From Maea johnstoni (Eukaryota; Annelida; Polychaeta; Spionida; Magelonidae), in the NCBI GenBank assembly GCA_963942565.1, contig OZ012690.1, positions 5,137,416 through 5,201,415 of the forward strand: DNA of 64,000 nucleotides, in the 5' to 3' direction. The notes under the pieces were generated by a model. That model did not search any database. It was not told the DNA's origin and saw only the letters and a list, made by a program, of their open reading frames with translations. The position numbers and the translations under genes were made by a program. Numbering within the stretch: position 1 is the first letter of the stretch; each line of letters starts with the position of its first letter. Positions 45,887 to 56,566 of this stretch are shown here, piece after piece.

Positions 45887-46721
45887 GTACGTGGATATGG
45901 TGGCATTTGGAATTTTTTCTTCCAATTGCTCTGGAAAGGGAGGAGGAACATGTGGTACTAAATGTACAGGGGCCATTGTTTCAATTCGAGTAATAACTGG
46001 TACAAATGAAGCATTTCATCATTAGAAATGCTGGCATTTGGAAAACTTCTTCCATGGTCCTTAAGCCATCGTAACCCTTCCATTGCTGGGGTTACTTTTG
46101 TCCAAAGCATGAGAATGCCAAGATTTTTGAAAAACATTTAAATCCTGTCATGTTGGTATTCATTGGATAACTCTCGCTGAGTACTCTCAAATGAGTACCC
46201 ATGTGCCAGGGTTTTCAATCATTTTTCAGGGTTTTTGTATCATAGTGTATTGCCCAAATTAGTCACCAGCAGTATAAGGGTTAAGCCATCTTGAAAAATT
46301 CTGGAAAGGGGAACATGTGGTAATGAATAAACGGGCCATTGTGTCACATTGAGGTAAAAACTAGAACAATTAAGTGTAACTTTTGTTAGCCTTGTTTTAT
46401 CAAATATATATGCAGCATGAGAATTTTGCTGGCATGTTGAAAACTTTTTCCCAATTGCCCTGGTAAGGGGAACGTACCCTATATAAACAGGGAGCATTGT
46501 GTCACTTTAAGGTAATTACTAGTACTAATGAAACATTTTTCTGCCTTGGTCATCATGAGAGTTGTAATTTGTTGTAAAGGATAAACAGTAGTTATACAAG
46601 TCATCTTTTCAATAGAAGTGTGTGAAACCACCATATCAACACCAAGTCACTGTTCACTTTCCCCATCCTAAAGCGGAATTCGAGTAGGTGCCCCTCAGCA
46701 GTGATGCAAGACAACTAGCAA

Positions 46722-47384
46722 AATTGCGCAATACCATAGACCACTAGGCTATTGAGGCTGCCCCAACAATCTAATTGTTAATAATAGATTTGCAAAGCCT
46801 CTATACTGTTTTGGAAAGACAGGTAAGACACTAAGACCATGGCCAATACCTTAGACCACTAGGCTATTGAGGCTGCCCCAACAATCTAATTGTTAATAAT
46901 AGATTTGCAAAGCCTCTATACTGTTTTGGAAAGACAGGTAAGACACTAAGACCATCATGGCCAATACCTTACACCACTAGGCTATTGAGGCGGCCCCAAC
47001 AATCTAATTGTTAATAATAGATTTGCAAAGTCTCTATACTGTTTTGGAAAGACAGGTAAGACACTAAGACCGTCATGGCCAATACCTTACACCACTAGGC
47101 TATTGAGGCGGCCCCAACAATCTAATTGTTAATTATAGATTTGCAAAGCCTCTGTACTGTGTTGGAAAGACAGGTAAGACACTAAGACCATCATGGCCAA
47201 TACCTTAGACCACTAGGCTATTGAGGCTGCCCCAACAATCTAATTGTTAATTATAGATTTGCAAAGTCTCTGTACTGTGTTGGAAAGACGGGTAAGACAC
47301 TAAGACCATCATGGCCAATACCTTAGACCACTAGGCTATTGAGGCGGCCCTAACAATCTAATTGTTAATAATAGATTTGCAAAC
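46722..47384 (+). repeat. 118 bp minisatellite (copy A4t), six units
   Basis: As in B1. Confidence 0.92.
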
Positions 47385-47430
47385 GTGAAATTGTTGGAAT
47401 GCTAACTGATATGTGTGTGTTGTTTTCCAG

Positions 47431-47732
47431 GAAAGACACTAAGACCATCTATCTGAGAAACAGCACGCTCCTGGCAGTCTCGTGGAAACTGAGCGGGCTT
47501 GAGAATCTGGGCGACGATTTCTCCGTCACGTAGGAATCGGGCGTCATCGAGCCCAAGTCCGAGTATGCCCTGAACGCCCACTTTCGGGCCATGAAACCTG
47601 TCATTACCAACAAGAAGATGGTGCGGCTAGAGGTGGCCGACGTAGAGGGAATTATGGGGATCGTTCAGACAGAAAACATACAGGTTTTTGCTGAAGCCTA
47701 TGACGTCGCCTTGGATATGAGCTTTCCTAAAG
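47431..47732 (+). pseudogene. HYDIN: HYDIN exon E10 (copy A4t), internal stop
   Basis: Gln of SVTQES is TAG (47531-47533) and LLPVSW reads LLAVSW. The GGG run is normal. With the E8 stop this makes A4t the most damaged unit. Confidence 0.93.
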
Positions 47733-48218
47733 GTTTGCATAGTTTAATGTCTCATATCTGAAATGCAGAATCACATAATACTTTTCTTTGACATTGCTTT
47801 GGATATAAGCTTTCCTAAAGGTTGGTACTACCTCAGTAGATACATATTTTTTCAAACATCTTTATTTTTTTGGCCACCAATAAAGCAAATATTTGAATCA
47901 AAGTTGATTAACTGGCAAAATTACTATGTAATTACTAGATAAAAACTGTAATGTATAATAAAAAATCTCAAGTCTTGATTTATGGATTAATATCTTGTTT
48001 TCAAGATATCTGTGTCAGACTTTGTGTATGATTCAGGTGTAAATGGGTTAGTATGAAGCAAGTTTTAACCCTTTAGTTACAGAAAGTCACTATTGTTGCT
48101 ACAAGGCCAACCTGGGAGGTTTGACCCAAAACAGCTCAAGGGGGTCTTGTCATTGAAGGGCTCCAGTAGGTAAAGGGTTACCAGAATAAAGTTATGATAC
48201 ATTGTTTTTGTTTGTCAG

Positions 48219-48318
48219 GTGCGGATGGCGCTATTGATTTTGGGGTGATTCGGGTCATGGACGAGACAAAGCACCAGTGCACACTCAAGAACAAGGGAAA
48301 ATATGAGATCTCCTATAG
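48219..48318 (+). CDS. HYDIN: HYDIN exon E11 (copy A4t)
   Basis: Coding bases as in A1; acceptor TTTGTCAG instead of TTTGACAG. Confidence 0.94.
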
Positions 48319-48901
48319 GTGAGGTGGAAGTTATTACCGTCATACATATTTAATAAATTCTTTTAATTCTAACTGCATGACAGGAGGCAAAGTCTGACTG
48401 CATTTTTAGTGAGAGGTATAAATGCCTCAAGAATTGTTCATGATCAATTTTTCTAAAAAACATTATGCAGTATGAAAATACAAAAATTATACATATGAAT
48501 TTCAGCTCCTGATAACAACAAGGTTGAATTAAAAAGTCAGCCAGAACTCTTGTACTGATATATAAGGGACTTTAAGCAATTTTAAGTAACAAAAGCCCCC
48601 CAAATAGTCTTATTTTTTTAACTCAGGTTTTTGACATTTTTGATTATAAACATTACTTTGTCTATTATAGCAACATATTAATATCATTCCATCGATACTC
48701 AGAGGTGTCTAAGTATATGTCCTGTTTTGGTAGCTGCTATCTGAAAATCAGTTAAGCTATCATCAGCCATTTTATCAATGATTAAGACATGGACCAATCA
48801 ATATACAATAATGATAAATAGTAAGAATGAAATCTGTATCAAAATAAATAGTGTTTGGTATTGTACTTTACTTTTACTTTTGGTGTCAATTTCTCTTTCA
48901 G

Positions 48902-49150
48902 TTTCACATTTGAACCGACAGGCGATGCCAAGGAGGACGTCCTTAACCTTTTCTCGGTCATTCCAAATAAGGGCACGTTGAGTCCCGTGGACCGGCCCAC
49001 CAACGTGCAGGTGATCTTCAAGTCGCGCACCGAGACCACCATCAAGGATCAACCAATCCTGCGCTGCCAGGTCATCGAGCCCAACCTCGGAGAGGGCGAG
49101 ACCATCGCAAGTATCCCCGTCAAACTGACGGTCAGATCCGTGTTCAGCAA
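48902..49150 (+). CDS. HYDIN: HYDIN exon E12 (copy A4t)
   Basis: Same as A1 E12. Confidence 0.95.
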
Positions 49151-49602
49151 GTAAGTCCCAGATATTGACAGCTTGAGATACAGAGGTGAGGAAAACTGGG
49201 TCTTAGTCAGCAGGGTGTTTTGGCTTTATTTGGACACCCAAATCCGTTAACACACTCCAGGACATCCAGATATTTGGTCAAGAATTTCTTAAAATTTTAA
49301 TTTGCAGCAAACATGTAATTTAGTCTCTGATAACCAATTCATGCTTTAAAATATCAGTTTGTAAATTTGCACTTTTTGAAAATGAATTAGGAATCATTTA
49401 AACATAGATAATCAAAATAAAACAATCATGCCTTTTTTGTACCATATGCTTGACTGGGTTATAGGAGTCATTGAAACCAAAAAAAGTTCACCTACTAATT
49501 CCCATCTCAATTTGGCAGCAGGTGTTTGAAAGGAAAATTACAATTTGTACTCGCAAGGCTTAAGAATATAATTCAAAAGAAGTTTTCTACATTTTCTTTC
49601 AG

Positions 49603-49631
49603 ATACAACATCTTTCCAATCAGTGATATCA
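49603..49631 (+). pseudogene. HYDIN: HYDIN exon E13 fragment (A4t) fused to intron 8
   Basis: Same join as at 37189. Confidence 0.93.
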
Positions 49632-49887
49632 CATGCCTAGTACTAGATCTAGTACAAATCATGTGTTGTGTGTGTATTTTCATATATCTTTATTTTTGAA
49701 ATAAAGCTGACATTGATCCGATGCAAAATATCTGTAACAAACTGTAGCGCCGAGCTGGACACACACAAATGCACTAATTATTGTGAATTTTTATTTTGCG
49801 TCCGAGGCTAAATGCTAAAACGCAAAAATTAAACCAACGTGATCTTTTCCGAATTTACGGTAAAGCAATATTTTCCTTGTCCTTCAG

Positions 49888-50060
49888 GAGTTGACTGTGT
49901 GGGCGTACCCCAAGCAGCCAGGGGAGTACAATGACTGCATCGTATGCTGCGTGAGGGAGAACCCAGAGCCCATCCTCTTCAAGATATGTTGTCATGGTGT
50001 CCGCCCGGAGCTCGAGCTCGACAAGAAACAGCTACACTTCGACAGAGTACTTCTTCACAG
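49888..50060 (+). CDS. HYDIN: HYDIN exon E9 (copy B2)
   Basis: Same as B1 E9. Confidence 0.94.
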
Positions 50061-50895
50061 GTACGTGGATATGGTGGCATTTGGAATTTTTTTCTTCCAA
50101 TTGCTCTGGAAAGGGAGGAGGAACATGTGGTACTAAATGTACAGGGGCCATTGTTTCAATTCGAGTAATAACTGGTACAAATGAAGCATTTCATCATTAG
50201 AAATGCTGGCATTTGGAAAACTTCTTCCATGGTCCTTAAGCCATCGTAACCCTTCCATTGCTGGGGTTACTTTTGTCCAAAGCATGAGAATGCCAAGATT
50301 TTTGAAAAACATTTAAATCCTGTCATGTTGGTATTCATTGGATAACTCTCGCTGAGTACTCTCAAATGAGTACCCATGTGCCAGGGTTTTCAATCATTTT
50401 TCAGGGGTTTTGTATCATAGTGTATTGCCCAAATTAGTCACCAGCAGTATAAGGGTTAAGCCATCTTGAAAAATTCTGGAAAGGGGAACATGTGGTAATG
50501 AATAAACGGGCCATTGTGTCACATTGAGGTAAAAACTAGAACAATTAAGTGTAACTTTTGTTAGCCTTGTTTTATCAAATATATATGCAGCATGAGAATT
50601 TTGCTGGCATGTTGAAAACTTTTTCCCAATTGCCCTGGTAAGGGGAACATACCCTATATAAACAGGGAGCATTGTGTCACTTTAAGGTAATTACTAGTAC
50701 TAATGAAACATTTTTCTGCCTTGGTCATCATGAGAGTTGTAATTTGTTGTAAAGGATAAACAGTAGTTATACAAGTCATCTTTTCAATAGAAGTGTGTGA
50801 AACCACCATATCAACACCAAGTCACTGTTCACTTTCCCCATCCTAAAGCGGAATTCGAGTAGGTGCCCCTCAGCAGTGATGCAAGACAACTAGCA

Positions 50896-51557
50896 AAATT
50901 GCGCAATACCATAGACCACTAGGCTATTGAGGCTGCCCCAACAATCTAATTGTTAATAATAGATTTGCAAAGCCTCTATACTGTTTTGGAAAGACAGGTA
51001 AGACACTAAGACCATGGCCAATACCTTAGACCACTAGGCTATTGAGGCTGCCCCAACAATCTAATTGTTAATAATAGATTTGCAAAGCCTCTATACTGTT
51101 TTGGAAAGACAGGTAAGACACTAAGACCATCATGGCCAATACCTTACACCACTAGGCTATTGAGGCGGCCCCAACAATCTAATTGTTAATAATAGATTTG
51201 CAAAGTCTCTATACTGTTTTGGAAAGACAGGTAAGACACTAAGACCGTCATGGCCAATACCTTACACCACTAGGCTATTGAGGGGGCCCCAACAATCTAA
51301 TTGTTAATTATAGATTTGCAAAGCCTCTGTACTGTGTTGGAAAGACAGGTAAGACACTAAGACCATCATGGCCAATACCTTAGACCACTAGGCTATTGAG
51401 GCTGCCCCAACAATCTAATTGTTAATTATAGATTTGCAAAGTCTCTGTACTGTGTTGGAAAGACGGGTAAGACACTAAGACCATCATGGCCAATACCTTA
51501 GACCACTAGGCTATTGAGGCGGCCCTAACAATCTAATTGTTAATAATAGATTTGCAA
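50896..51557 (+). repeat. 118 bp minisatellite (copy B2), six units
   Basis: As in B1 with one GGGGGCCCC variant near 51285. Confidence 0.92.
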
Positions 51558-51605
51558 ACGTGAAATTGTTGGAATGCTAACTGATATGTGTGTGTTGTTT
51601 TCCAG

Positions 51606-51907
51606 GAAAGACACTAAGACCATCTATCTGAGAAACAGCACGCTCCTGCCAGTCTCGTGGAAACTGAGCGGGCTTGAGAATCTGGGCGACGATTTCTCCG
51701 TCACGCAGGAATCGAGCGTCATCGAGCCCAAGTCCGAGTATGCCCTGAACGCCCACTTTCGGGCCATGAAACCTGTCATTACCAACAAGAAGATGGTGCG
51801 GCTAGAGGTGGCCGACGTAGAGGGAATTATGGGAATCGTTCAGACAGAAAATATACAGGTTTTTGCTGAAGCCTATGACGTCGCCTTGGATATGAGCTTT
51901 CCTAAAG
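51606..51907 (+). CDS. HYDIN: HYDIN exon E10 (copy B2)
   Basis: Open; one Gly-to-Ser change (QESSVIEP). Confidence 0.95.
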
Positions 51908-52394
51908 GTTTGCATAGTTTAATGTCTCATATCTGAAATGCAGAATCACATAATACTTTTCTTTGACATTGCTTTGGATATAAGCTTTCCTAAAGGTTGG
52001 TACTACCTCAGTAGATACATATTTTTTCAAACATCTTTATTTTTTTGGCCACCAATAAAGCAAATATTTGAATCAAAGTTGATTAACTGGCAAAATTACT
52101 ATGCAATTACTAGATAAAAACTGTAATGTATAATAAAAAAATCTCAAGTCTTGATTTATGGATTAATATCTTGTTTTCAAGATATCTGTGTCAGACTTTG
52201 TGTATGATTCAGGTGTAAATGGGTTAGTATGAAGCACGTTTTAACCCTTTAGTTACAGAAAGTCACTATTGTTGCTACAAGGCCAACCTGGGAGGTTTGA
52301 CCCAAAACAGCTCAAGGGGGTCTTGTCATTGAAGGGCTCCAGTAGGTAAAGGGTTACCAGAATAAAGTTATGATACATTGTTTTTGTTTGACAG

Positions 52395-52494
52395 GTGCGG
52401 ATGGCGCTATTGATTTTGGGGTGATTCGGGTCATGGACGAGACAAAGCACCAGTGCACACTCAAGAACAAGGGAAAATATGAGATCTCCTATAG
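52395..52494 (+). CDS. HYDIN: HYDIN exon E11 (copy B2)
   Basis: Same as A1 E11. Confidence 0.95.
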
Positions 52495-53077
52495 GTGAGG
52501 TGGAAGTTATTACCGTCATACATATTTAATAAATTCTTTTAATTCTAACTGCATGACAGGAGGCAAAGTCTGACTGCATTTTTAGTGAGAGGTATAAATG
52601 CCTCAAGAATTGTTCATGATCAATTTTTCTAAAAAACATTATGCAGTATGAAAATACAAAAATTATACATATGAATTTCAGCTCCTGATAACAACAAGGT
52701 TGAATTAAAAAGTCAGCCAGAACTCTTGTACTGATATATAAGGGACTTTAAGCAATTTTAAGTAACAAAAGCCCCCCAAATAGTCTTATTTTTTTAACTC
52801 AGGTTTTTGACATTTTTGATTATAAACATTACTTTGTCTATTATAGCAACATATTAATATCATTCCATCGATACTCCGAGGTGTCTAAGTATATGTCCTG
52901 TTTTGGTAGCTGCTATCTGAAAATCAGTTAAGCTATCATCAGCCATTTTATCAATGATTAAGACATGGACCAATCAATATACAATAATGATAAATAGTAA
53001 GAATGAAATCTGTATCAAAATAAATAGTGTTTGGTATTGTACTTTATTTTTACTTTTGGTGTCAATTTCTCTTTCAG

Positions 53078-53326
53078 TTTCACATTTGAACCGACAGGCG
53101 ATGCCAAGGAGGACGTCCTTAACCTTTTCTCGGTCATTCCAAATAAGGGCATGTTGAGTCCCGTGGACCGGCCCACCAACGTGCAGGTGATCTTCAAGTC
53201 GCGCACCGAGACCACCATCAAGGATCAACCAATCCTGCGCTGCCAGGTCATCGAGCCCAACCTCGGAGAGGGCGAGACCATCGCAAGTATCCCCGTCAAA
53301 CTGACGGTCAGATCCGTGTTCAGCAA
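53078..53326 (+). CDS. HYDIN: HYDIN exon E12 (copy B2), last HYDIN exon in the window
   Basis: Thr-to-Met change (KGMLSP). The donor is intact but no E13 follows; later HYDIN exons are not in the window. Confidence 0.95.
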
Positions 53327-53500
53327 GTAAGTCCCAGATATTGACAGCTTGAGGTACAGAGGTGAGGAAAACTGGGTCTTAGTCAGCAGGGTGTTTTGGC
53401 TTTATTTGGACACCCAAATCCGTTAACACACTCCAGGACATCCAGATAGATGGTTCAATAGCTAGATGGTTTGAAAGATAGATAGTTTGATGGATAGATA

Positions 53501-53824
53501 GCACCCCGCAAGGGGCACACCTACTGTGTGCAATAGGAGTTGGCACCTCCCGGGCAACCCTACGCCAGCGTGGCACCCTGCTCGCCTTATAAAAAAAATG
53601 GGGATGTGTGGATCTGTCTATGGATACCATGCATCTAAAAGATCCCTTGGTCATCTTTGGATATGAAGGCTCTGCTCTTTCTCTTCCGCTTTTTCTTCTT
53701 TCACATGCTTTGCCATTGTTCTTCAACAATGGCAAACAACCACTTTACGAAAAAAAAACCAATTAATGGCACTAAATAGCCTAATGTGCTGATGTGCCTT
53801 TAAGCCCTCATTCATTCATTCATT
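53501..53824 (-). mobile_element. SINE-like or MITE-like block (C unit 1) with (CATT)n end
   Basis: About 324 bp between GATA repeats, starting GCACCCCGCAAGGGGCACAC and ending in CATT repeats. It includes a 9 bp-arm hairpin GCCATTGTT/AACAATGGC at 53712-53733 and an A-run. Copies lie at about 56754-57076, 59988-60309 and 63249-63575. A minus-strand frame beginning MPLLKNNGKACERRKS crosses it but runs into the GATA repeats as Ile/Tyr/Ser-rich sequence; I do not count it as a gene. A related GGAGTTGGCACCT...GGGCACAC motif recurs at about 54090-54140. Confidence 0.45.
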
Positions 53825-54026
53825 GGATAGATAGCTGGTTCAATACATAGATATAGCTGATTTATTTGATAGATAGATAGCTGGTTTGATAGATAGAAAG
53901 ATGGTTCAATAGATAGATGGTTAAATAGATATATAGATGGTTTGATAGATAGCTGGTTCAATATATAGATAGATAGATGGTTTGATAGATAGATAGATGC
54001 TTTGATAGATAGATAGATAAATGGTT
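53825..54026. repeat. Degenerate GATA tetranucleotide tract (C unit 1)
   Basis: GATAGATAGATGGTTTGATA-type repeats with GCTGGTTCAATA interruptions. Repeated at about 57077-57278, 60310-60511 and 63576-63777. Tyr/Leu/Ser/Ile open frames on the minus strand are artefacts. Confidence 0.92.
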
Positions 54027-55270
54027 CCAATATAATGATATTAATTAAAGAATAAGTATGTAATACTATGTAATACTCAATTGAATCAAACCCGGCAATG
54101 GGCACACGTACTCTATGGTTTGATTTAGGAGTTGGCACCTGCTGGAGAATGCTAAGCTATCTCTAATTAATACATCTATTAAGAAGGTTGTGTGCTTTCT
54201 ATTTTGAAGGGTTGTGTTTACTACTGAGCATTGGACCTTTGCTAATTCAGAAACTGTATACTGCTTCAGTTTGCAGTGCAAATAATTTCGCTTAACAGCC
54301 CTGCTGGAGAGTATTTGTGCTACTTTAAATTTGCGCATTCAAGCACTCAAACTATATATCTATTAGTGCAAAAAGTAAGATGGCTATCAATAATGAAAAC
54401 ACATTTATTCATATGTATATTTATCTATAAGTAAACACACACATATTTACATACATACTTAGAAACATACATACACACATACATACATATATATATATGT
54501 ATATATATATATATATGTATAATTTGTGTGTGTCCAAGTGCGCACGCCCACACAGATAGATAGAAAGATAGATAGAAATACTGACTGACAAACAGACATG
54601 TAGATAGATGTTAGATATTGATAGATAAACATAGAGATAAATACATGTTTCCATTATTGATAGGTTTGTCTTACTTATAGTACTGATGATATATTCTATG
54701 ACATACTGAAGGACATGCACATGGCCTTTTTTGCGACTCCGGTAAATTAAGTTCCCTTTGCCAATAAGATGAGCCAAGCAACCAGTCATTGCTTGAAATA
54801 TATTTACCAGCCTTCTGTAGAAGTAGGATAAATAGTTTTATTTACCCTCCCTCTAGAGTGGTCAGGCTAAATAGTTTGATCTTCTCTACCCCCAAAATGT
54901 TTGAGAAAATAAAAAGCTTTTGATTTGCTTTTTCACACTTGGTCCATCGTACCCAGTAGACATTCGTGAATAACTGGTTCATGCTTTTGCTAACTTTATA
55001 AAGTTGTACATACAGTTCCTTGGTACGTAGGCTAAAATGCAACATGTTATAACCAAAGCATACCAAAAACACCATTTTAAGTAAGGGCATACTAAATTAA
55101 CCCTTTTGTGATATTAGAAGTTAATAAGTATGAATGCTCTTAAGTTCAGTATCTATTTCATTTCATGATTAATATATGTGAAACAATCCATTTATTTTTG
55201 TCTTATTTTAGATACTGTAGAATAGGCAAAGTTTGTGAGTGCGATTATTTATATTTACGTCCTTGTTGGA
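54027..55270. other. C unit 1 unique region, no gene recognised
   Basis: AT-rich; a mixed (ATAC)n/(TA)n microsatellite with GATA runs near 54420-54615. Short minus-strand frames lack splice signals or known similarity. Equivalent stretches lie in units 2 and 3. Confidence 0.6.
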
Positions 55271-55274
55271 CCTG

Positions 55275-55375
55275 CACACCACAATGGTGCCCGTGCATAG
55301 ACTAGTATTAAGTATTCCGACTTATTTGTATTACTTTTATTTGGTGATGCCTATGTGGATTGACTGTTCGATAGA
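55275..55375 (+). repeat. Diverged ~100 bp direct repeat within each C unit
   Basis: CACCACAATGGTGCCCGTGC followed by ATAGACTAGTATTAAG and CCGACTTATTTGTATTAC recurs at 56347-56445 with about ten differences. The second copy lies just before the acceptor of the possible second exon. Same pair in units 2 and 3. Confidence 0.85.
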
Positions 55376-55555
55376 TAAAAAGATGGTTCAATAGATAGAT
55401 GGTTTGCTAGATAAATGGTTCAATAGAAAGATAGAGCGTACGATAGAATATTTTCAAAATTTGCTTTTGTCAGGGGGCGGTCATCAAAAAATGTCAGGCT
55501 TTGAAGGCTGCTGCTGGCCTGAATGGGTTTATGTTTACGTCCATTATTGTTTTTT

Positions 55556-55688
55556 CTTAAATTATTATTCTTTCAAGATTATTATAATTATATTCATTAT
55601 TATTATTATTATAATTAAATTCATTATTATTAGAGTCATTATTATTATTCTTTATATTATTATAATTTTCATCATCATTATTGTGTAG
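55556..55688. repeat. Imperfect (ATT)n tract (C unit 1)
   Basis: ATT-rich sequence before the possible first exon; also at about 58808-58940 and 62040-62172. Confidence 0.85.
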
Positions 55689-55739
55689 TTTTTTCAATCA
55701 TTTATTGTTACTGATAATCTTCTTTTGGTGTCATTGAAG

Positions 55740-55945
55740 ACGGAAGAAAGGAAGGAATTCTTCACAGCCATGTTTGGCGCGTGCTTTATTGCCACAGCCT
55801 ACACAGTGATCTCCTGTCTTCACCATAACAGACGGTCCCGGAAAAGCAATGTCATCTTTAAAAGATGTTATGGTACTACCTTGCTCCTCATCGGACTCAA
55901 CACCATCATCTTCAGAGAGCCTACTGAAAGCAGCTTAACCCGTCG
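55740..55945 (+). CDS. Possible exon of an unrecognised membrane-like protein (C unit 1)
   Basis: Acceptor GTGTCATTGAAG, donor CG|GTGAGG. Open frame of 68 codons, GC-richer than its surroundings: TEERKEFFTAMFGACFIATA, YTVISCLHHNRRSRKSNVIF, KRCYGTTLLLIGLNTIIF, then REPTESSLTR. Two hydrophobic stretches (FFTAMFGACFIATAYTVISC and TTLLLIGLNTIIF) flank a basic loop, like two membrane segments. An alternative donor ATGG|GTAAGT lies 40 bp on but beyond an in-frame stop. I do not recognise the family. No upstream exon found in the unit, so it may be a captured gene tail. Confidence 0.42.
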
Positions 55946-56466
55946 GTGAGGTGCCCATCATCAGTCCCTGCACTCAAGAACATGGGTAAGTTTACATTTA
56001 AATTCATGATCTTTAAACCATGATTTGTCCACATCTTAGTCATGGTAAATAAAAGTTACTTAGTGCATTATTCAATTAATCTACTAGAAATACTGGTCTT
56101 TTCAATCAGTTATGTTATGTAATTTAATCAGGTGATAAAGACATTAATCAGAGCCATGTCACCCTACAACATATGTGGTACATACTCCCAAAGTCACACC
56201 ATGAAGGTTGTCATTATTAGTAAATACCATTACAGATTACATTGCAATTTTTTGATTTCCTGGGCTGTTTGAGTAATTGTTGGTGGGTATTATAACCCCA
56301 TGTTATACCTAAATATTCCATACATTTCCCATCTATTAATTTTCTACCACCACAATGGTGCCTGTGCATAGACTAGTATTACGTATTCCGACTTATTTGT
56401 ATTACTTTTATTTTGGTGATACCTATATGTATTGACTTTGTTTATCATTTGATGTGTATTTTCCAG

Positions 56467-56566
56467 GTTGTATTATCTGTTCAAGGAGGAGATAATGACT
56501 TTGCAGGATTCACCGCCCCAAAGTGGTGAATGCTGCCTATCATATACAATCCTACAGCACTGTTGA
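56467..56566 (+). CDS. Possible terminal exon paired with 55740-55945 (C unit 1)
   Basis: Acceptor TATTTTCCAG. Joined after CG it completes Arg and reads LYYLFKEEIMTLQDSPPQSG, then ECCLSYTILQHC and a stop. The phase fits, which gives some support, but the sequence is not recognised and the exon is short. Confidence 0.35.

Larger units (their letters stand above)
41642..49631 (+). repeat. HYDIN tandem unit A4t, ends inside E13
   Basis: The E4 fragment (41642-41687) keeps the GTAAGT donor, unlike A2 and A3t. Several intron variants (CACAGTCTC, GACCTAAAAAGG, GCAGCCGCC in E6) match A1, whereas the E8 deletion and lack of the TTAA transposon match A2/A3t. Ends at the same E13/intron 8 join as A3t, 12442 bp downstream of it. 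Confidence 0.95.
49632..53446 (+). repeat. HYDIN partial unit B2, cut in intron 12
   Basis: Follows B1 at 12440-12442 bp spacing, then stops about 120 bp after E12 at GACATCCAGATA, where GATA-rich sequence takes over. No E13, no (GA)n. Confidence 0.94.

Noticed and set aside
53379-53735. Minus-strand frame of 118 codons starting MPLLKNNGKACERRKS (and in other units)
   Set aside because: Runs from the SINE-like block into GATA repeats and, in unit 1, into HYDIN intron; its end differs between units with the repeats, and no splice or similarity evidence supports it.
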